A stretch of 8,891 bases of DNA from an uncultured Olegusella sp. (GTDB lineage Bacteria > Actinomycetota > Coriobacteriia > Coriobacteriales > Atopobiaceae): contig NZ_CAMXYY010000059.1 in the NCBI RefSeq assembly GCF_947253395.1, positions 1-8,891 on the forward strand, read 5' to 3'. Under the pieces are notes generated by a model. It did no database searches, was not told the DNA's origin, and saw nothing but the letters and a program-made list of their open reading frames with translations. This document shows, piece after piece, positions 5,559 through 8,891 of the stretch. The stretch's first letter is position 1. Each line of letters begins with the position of its first letter. Both the position numbers and the translations under genes were made by a program.

Positions 5559-6749
5559 CTAGGCGCGAGCAATACCTTCAACGTGCGCTTGGTGGGCGAC
5601 AGCGGTTGCTACAGCTTTGGCCACACGATCATCAAATGCGCTGGGGATGATGTAGTCTTCGCATAATTCATCGGTGCTTACGATATCTGCGATTGCTTGC
5701 GCTGCTGCCAGTTTCATGCCTTCAGTGATGTCTGTTGCACGTGCATCAAGAGCTCCGCGGAAAATTCCTGGGAAGACAAGCACATTGTTTATCTGATTGG
5801 GATAATCTGAACGCCCCGTTGCAACCACGCGAGCTCCAGCGTCCTTTGCCTCGTCAGGCATGATTTCGGGTGTGGGGTTTGCCATTGCAAAGACAATAGC
5901 ATCATCTGCCATGGCTGAGACGAGCTTTGCATCGAGCACCCGAGGAGCAGAAACGCCGATAAAGATATCGCGGCCAGGAAGCACCTCTGTGAGATGACCA
6001 TGAATGCGCTCGGGGTTCGTGCGCAGAGCCATGGCTGCTTGTGCGGGATTCATCCAGTTTTCACCGGGAGCCAGTGCTCCTCTTCGAGCCAATAAAACAA
6101 TATTTGTCGCACCAAGCTCAGCCAGCAGCTTGGCAATAGAAATGCCAGCAGATCCTGCGCCATTGATAACGATACGCGTGTTTTCGAGCTTTTTTCCCAC
6201 CAGGCGCAATGCGTTCATAAGACCTGCTGAGCAGACAATCGCTGTGCCATGTTGATCATCGTGAAAGACAGGAATATCAAGCTCTTGACGCAAACGTGTT
6301 TCTATTTCAAAGCAGCGCGGAGCAGAAATATCCTCAAGGTTAATACCACCAAAGCCAGGCGCCAATCGCTTAACTGTTTGGACAATCTCATCAGGGTCTT
6401 TTGTGTCGAGACAGATGGGGAAGGCATCGATGCCGCCAAACTGTTTGAATAAGATGGACTTGCCCTCCATGACAGGCATAGCTGCTAGAGGTCCAATATC
6501 GCCGAGCCCTAGTACGGCAGTACCATCCGAGATAACGGCAACAAGATTGCGCTTTGCAGTGTAGTCCCATACCGCATCAGGGTTGCTCGCAATTTGGCGA
6601 CAAGGTTCGGCAACACCGGGAGTATAGGCAACAGAGAGATCATCACGATTATTGAGCGCAACCTTGCTGATGACCTCGATTTTGCCGTGATGTTGACGGT
6701 GCATCTCGAGTGCCAATGCGGCGAAATCCTTATGCTCATTCGCGGTCAT
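5559..6749 (-). CDS. NAD(P)-dependent malic enzyme, short form
   Basis: This enzyme oxidatively decarboxylates malate to pyruvate with divalent metal and NAD(P). At 396 residues it is the short form, lacking the C-terminal phosphotransacetylase-like domain of long MaeB proteins. Motifs: VAYTPGVAEPC (40-50), with catalytic Tyr42; MEGKSILFKQFGGIDAFPI (94-112), with Lys97 in the catalytic-lysine region; NLEDISAPRCFEIE (137-150), with metal-binding Glu139 and Asp140; HDDQHGTAIV (163-172), with Asp164; the dinucleotide fold INGAGSAGISIAKLL (195-209); FAMANPTPEIMP (287-298); and GRSDYPNQINNVL (312-324). The start is backed by GGAGGG 3 nt before the ATG. NAD versus NADP preference cannot be read with confidence. 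It is the first gene of the malic enzyme-Ldh2-proA cluster, separated from upstream metY by a terminator, so it should have its own promoter, although I see no convincing one. Confidence 0.95.
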   Translation of the reverse strand: MTANEHKDFAALALEMHRQHHGKIEVISKVALNNRDDLSVAYTPGVAEPCRQIASNPDAVWDYTAKRNLVAVISDGTAVLGLGDIGPLAAMPVMEGKSILFKQFGGIDAFPICLDTKDPDEIVQTVKRLAPGFGGINLEDISAPRCFEIETRLRQELDIPVFHDDQHGTAIVCSAGLMNALRLVGKKLENTRIVINGAGSAGISIAKLLAELGATNIVLLARRGALAPGENWMNPAQAAMALRTNPERIHGHLTEVLPGRDIFIGVSAPRVLDAKLVSAMADDAIVFAMANPTPEIMPDEAKDAGARVVATGRSDYPNQINNVLVFPGIFRGALDARATDITEGMKLAAAQAIADIVSTDELCEDYIIPSAFDDRVAKAVATAVAHQAHVEGIARA

Positions 6750-6784
6750 AATCCCTCCAAATACTTAGTTCAAGCTCGTCATAA

Positions 6785-6813
6785 CAAAAAGCGGCACCAT
6801 AAAGATGCCGCTT
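6785..6813 (-). terminator. Intrinsic terminator of metY
   Basis: Starting 12 nt after the metY stop, the minus strand reads AAGCGGCA (6813-6806), a 9-nt loop, then the exact complement TGCCGCTT (6796-6789) running into five T residues (6790-6786). A perfect 8-bp GC-rich stem with a U-tract is a classical Rho-independent terminator. It separates metY from the malic enzyme cluster. Confidence 0.9.
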
Positions 6814-6825
6814 GTACTCGGTGAT

Positions 6826-8118
6826 TTAGGCCAAAGCAGCAAATGCTTGTTCAAGGTCACTCAGGATATCTTTGGGGTCTTCCAAACCACAGGAGAGACG
6901 AATCATACCAGGGTAGATGCCTGCAGCTAGCAGCTGCTCATCGGTGAGCTGGCGGTGGGTCGAGGTGGCAGGATGCAAGGCGCAGGTTTGCGAATCGGCG
7001 ACGTGCACCTCCTGAGAAACAAGCTTCAGATGATCAAGTACTGCCGCCGCACGGTCACGACTGCCGCCCTTGGAGCCCTTGCCATCTCCTACCACAAAGG
7101 AAATGACTCCGCAGGGGCCATCAGGTAGATACTTATTTGCAAGCTCATGATAGGAATTGGATTTTAGGCCAGGGAAGTTGACCGAATCTACCTCGGGACG
7201 AGCCTCCAGATATTCGGCAACCTTTTGAGCGGTACTTGTATGACGCCTCATACGCAGTGCAAGGGTCTCGAGTGTCTCATTGAGAATAAAGGCATTGGTC
7301 GCAGGGGGATTTACGCCAAAATCACGCATGAGCTGCATACGAGCCTTCATAATAAAGGCAATCTTGCCATAATCACGCGTATAGATGGTGCCATGGTATG
7401 ACTCGTCAGGTTCGGTAAAGTCAGGGAAACGACCAGAAGCAGCCCAATCAAATTTGCCTGAGTCAACAATGACGCCGCCGACAATTATGGCATGACCATC
7501 CATGTACTTGGTAGTGGAGTGTACAACAATGTCAGCACCCCACTCAATAGGACGGCAGAGCACGGGCGTGGGGAAGGTATTATCCACAACCAAGGGTAGT
7601 CCAGCTTCGTGAGCTGCAGAAGCAAAGGTTTCTAGGTCAAGTACGGCGAGGGCGGGGTTAGCAACAACTTCGCCAAAAACAAGCTTAGTCTCGGGGCGAA
7701 TAGCTGCAGCGATTTCCTCTTTTGTTGCACGAGGAGAGACGAAAGTGGTAGTAATGCCAAACTTAGGCAGGGTAGTAGTAAAGAGGTTTATCGTACCACC
7801 GTAAATCGCGGAGGAAACCACGCAGTGATCACCCGCTTTGCAGAGGTTAGCAACGGTCAGGAAACTTGCCATCTGACCAGAGCTTGTCAGCATAGCTGCA
7901 GCGCCGCCTTCAAGAGCTGCAATTTTTTCTTCTACGGCAGCGCAGGTGGGGTTGGTAATGCGGGAATACATATGACCCTGCTCGGGATGATCAAAAAGAT
8001 TTGCCACTGCATCAGTTGTGTCATAGTGAAAAGTGGTGCTGAGGTAGATTGGCAAGCAGCGCGGCTCGCCGTTTCCTGCCTGATATCCTCCATGGATGCA
8101 GGTAGTATCGATGCCCAT
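6826..8118 (-). CDS. metY: O-acetylhomoserine sulfhydrylase (aminocarboxypropyltransferase)
   Basis: This PLP-dependent Cys/Met-metabolism enzyme joins O-acetyl-L-homoserine and sulfide (or methanethiol) to give homocysteine (or methionine) and acetate. The 430-residue length and composition fit MetY better than the shorter (about 380-400) cystathionine gamma-synthases and lyases. Motifs: the N-terminal TTCIHGGYQ (5-13); YSRITNPT (51-58), whose Tyr and Arg contact the cofactor phosphate of the partner subunit; LTSSGQMA (77-84); VVDNTFPTP (177-185), with Asp179; the PLP lysine site VVHSTTKYMDGH (198-209), with Lys204; LHPATSTHRQLT (381-392); and IRLSCGLED (406-414), with the substrate-carboxylate Arg407. 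A Gly/Lys-rich loop at 344-353 replaces the usual short turn. The ATG at 8118 has AAAGGA 6 nt upstream. It is a single-gene unit ended by the terminator at 6785-6813 and is divergent from the Nudix gene. No SAM riboswitch fits in its 108-bp upstream spacer. Confidence 0.94.
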   Translation of the reverse strand: MGIDTTCIHGGYQAGNGEPRCLPIYLSTTFHYDTTDAVANLFDHPEQGHMYSRITNPTCAAVEEKIAALEGGAAAMLTSSGQMASFLTVANLCKAGDHCVVSSAIYGGTINLFTTTLPKFGITTTFVSPRATKEEIAAAIRPETKLVFGEVVANPALAVLDLETFASAAHEAGLPLVVDNTFPTPVLCRPIEWGADIVVHSTTKYMDGHAIIVGGVIVDSGKFDWAASGRFPDFTEPDESYHGTIYTRDYGKIAFIMKARMQLMRDFGVNPPATNAFILNETLETLALRMRRHTSTAQKVAEYLEARPEVDSVNFPGLKSNSYHELANKYLPDGPCGVISFVVGDGKGSKGGSRDRAAAVLDHLKLVSQEVHVADSQTCALHPATSTHRQLTDEQLLAAGIYPGMIRLSCGLEDPKDILSDLEQAFAALA

Positions 8119-8148
8119 AGTAAGTCCTTTCCTTTGGGTGCATACTAG

Positions 8149-8164
8149 TTAAGCCTAACGCTTA
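8149..8164. promoter_or_regulatory. Overlapping dyads between metY and the Nudix gene, possible operator
   Basis: TAAGC (8150-8154) and GCTTA (8160-8164) form a perfect 5-bp inverted repeat around CTAAC. An overlapping dyad GTTAAGCCTAAC (8149-8160) is symmetric at 5 of 6 base pairs. Lying 31-46 bp before metY in a divergent spacer, it is placed where an operator might be. Repeats this short arise by chance, so confidence is low. Confidence 0.25.
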
Positions 8165-8181
8165 GAGGGCGCCTATGTCGA

Positions 8182-8187
8182 TATAAT
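8182..8187 (+). promoter_or_regulatory. Candidate -10 element for the Nudix gene
   Basis: A perfect TATAAT lies 39 nt before the start codon and would give a leader of about 33 nt. The -35 at 17 nt (CGCTTA) is poor. A perfect TTGACA at 8193-8198 has no acceptable -10 at 16-18 nt, since that position is already the ribosome binding site. I therefore favour the TATAAT, possibly helped by an activator bound upstream. Confidence 0.35.
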
Positions 8188-8226
8188 TTTTGTTGACAGT
8201 TTGAGTAAAAAAGTGAGGATGCAAAT

Positions 8227-8891
8227 ATGCTTGACCGCATACAAAAGCTTTGTGCAAGTGATGAAAACTTGCAGGAGCGTTTCCTACAAACCCAAACTGT
8301 GTGGACAGGCAAGATTTTTTCGGTTGAGACTTCTCAGGTAAGCTGTCCTGATGGGAGTCTTGCTTATAGAGAGCTGGCGCGTCACCATGGGGGCGCTGCC
8401 GTGGCAGTCATACGCGAGGGCAAACTGTGTTTAGTGCGCCAGTGGCGTGTATCGGTGGATCACCTGACCCTTGAAATTCCCGCAGGCAAACTCGAGCTCG
8501 GAGAAGATCCTACGGTTTGCGCTGCTCGTGAACTCAAAGAAGAAACGGGCCTTGTGGCCAGCTCACTTGAGTTGTTGGCAACCTCGTACGGTTCGATTGG
8601 TTTTACTGATGAACATACGATGATTTACCTCGCGCATGGCGTGTATCAAAGTGATGCGACTCCCGATAAAGGTGAGTTTGTTGATGTCGTGTGGCTTGAT
8701 ATCCTCGAAGTTTTAGATGCGGTAAAAGCAGGACTTATTTGTGATTCCAAAACTATCATTGCCGCCAGCATGGCTTCCCAGGCATTGCGACGTCGTGCCC
8801 AACTAAAGTCAGCAATCTATGGGCTTGCGATAGGGGATGCCTTGGGCGTGCCGTATGAGTTTTGTGAGCGTGGAAGTTTTTGTTGCACAGA
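8227..8891 (+). CDS. Nudix ADP-ribose pyrophosphatase fused to ADP-ribosylglycohydrolase, partial (3' end outside window)
   Basis: The frame is open from the ATG at 8227 to the window edge (221 codons plus two bases). An in-frame TAA at 8206-8208 rules out an earlier start, and GAGG (8215-8218) lies 8 nt upstream. Residues about 20-175 form a complete Nudix domain of ADP-ribose pyrophosphatase type. LEIPAGKLE (82-90) leads into a perfect Nudix box, with G87, E93, R101, E102, E105, E106 and G108 in the G-x5-E-x7-RE-U-xEE-x-G-U spacing. GSIGFTDE (122-129) resembles the SPGFSDE segment of that subfamily. After a short linker, SAIYGLAIGDALGVPYEF (195-212) matches the N-terminal glycine/aspartate motif of DraG/ARH ADP-ribosylglycohydrolases, with Asp204 in the usual GDALG. 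Nudix ADPRases cleave ADP-ribose to AMP and ribose 5-phosphate; ARH enzymes remove ADP-ribose from proteins or related conjugates. The ARH catalytic residues further on cannot be seen, so its activity is unproven. Confidence 0.85.
   Translation, partial: MLDRIQKLCASDENLQERFLQTQTVWTGKIFSVETSQVSCPDGSLAYRELARHHGGAAVAVIREGKLCLVRQWRVSVDHLTLEIPAGKLELGEDPTVCAARELKEETGLVASSLELLATSYGSIGFTDEHTMIYLAHGVYQSDATPDKGEFVDVVWLDILEVLDAVKAGLICDSKTIIAASMASQALRRRAQLKSAIYGLAIGDALGVPYEFCERGSFCCT

Noticed and set aside
8193..8198. Perfect TTGACA as the -35 of the Nudix gene
   Set aside because: The -10 would fall at about 8215-8221, which is the ribosome binding site and reads GAGGAT, a poor match. The leader would also be too short.

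Overview
The window reads as ordinary chromosomal DNA from an anaerobic bacterium with intermediate GC content. The protein flavour (a DUF1836 regulator, a cytoplasmic asparaginase, a short malic enzyme, a MetY-type sulfhydrylase) and the strong AAGGAG-type ribosome binding sites suggest a Gram-positive lineage. My best guess is a Coriobacteriia (Actinomycetota) relative with unusually moderate GC. That placement is inference from recognised families, not a search result. I see no rRNA, tRNA, CRISPR, insertion sequence or phage gene.

Layout, left to right. Positions 1-473 (minus) hold the N-terminal 157 codons of a DUF1275/YoaK-type membrane protein, cut by the window edge. Positions 474-649 are non-coding and contain a diverged second copy of the last 36 bases of the next gene. 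Positions 650-1306 (minus) encode a complete hemolysin III (PAQR-like) membrane protein. A 170-bp AT-rich divergent control region follows. Then comes a tight plus-strand pair: a DUF1836 regulator (1477-2001), overlapping by 4 nt with a type I L-asparaginase (1998-2999). Converging on it is a minus-strand cluster, in transcription order a short malic enzyme (6749-5559), an Ldh2-family malate/lactate dehydrogenase (5479-4361) and glutamate-5-semialdehyde dehydrogenase ProA (4322-3045). Upstream of that, O-acetylhomoserine sulfhydrylase MetY (8118-6826, minus) ends in a clear intrinsic terminator, so it forms its own unit. Divergent from metY, a plus-strand gene starting at 8227 runs off the right edge.

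Functionally most of the window is central carbon and amino-acid metabolism: asparagine to aspartate, malate to pyruvate and oxaloacetate, glutamyl phosphate to glutamate semialdehyde, and sulfide plus O-acetylhomoserine to homocysteine. The most interesting item is the gene at the right edge. A complete Nudix hydrolase of ADP-ribose pyrophosphatase type is followed, in the same uninterrupted frame, by the first motif of an ADP-ribosylglycohydrolase (DraG/ARH family). Such a fusion would join release of ADP-ribose to its breakdown in one polypeptide. Second are the duplicated hemolysin III gene tail and the overlapping regulator-asparaginase pair.
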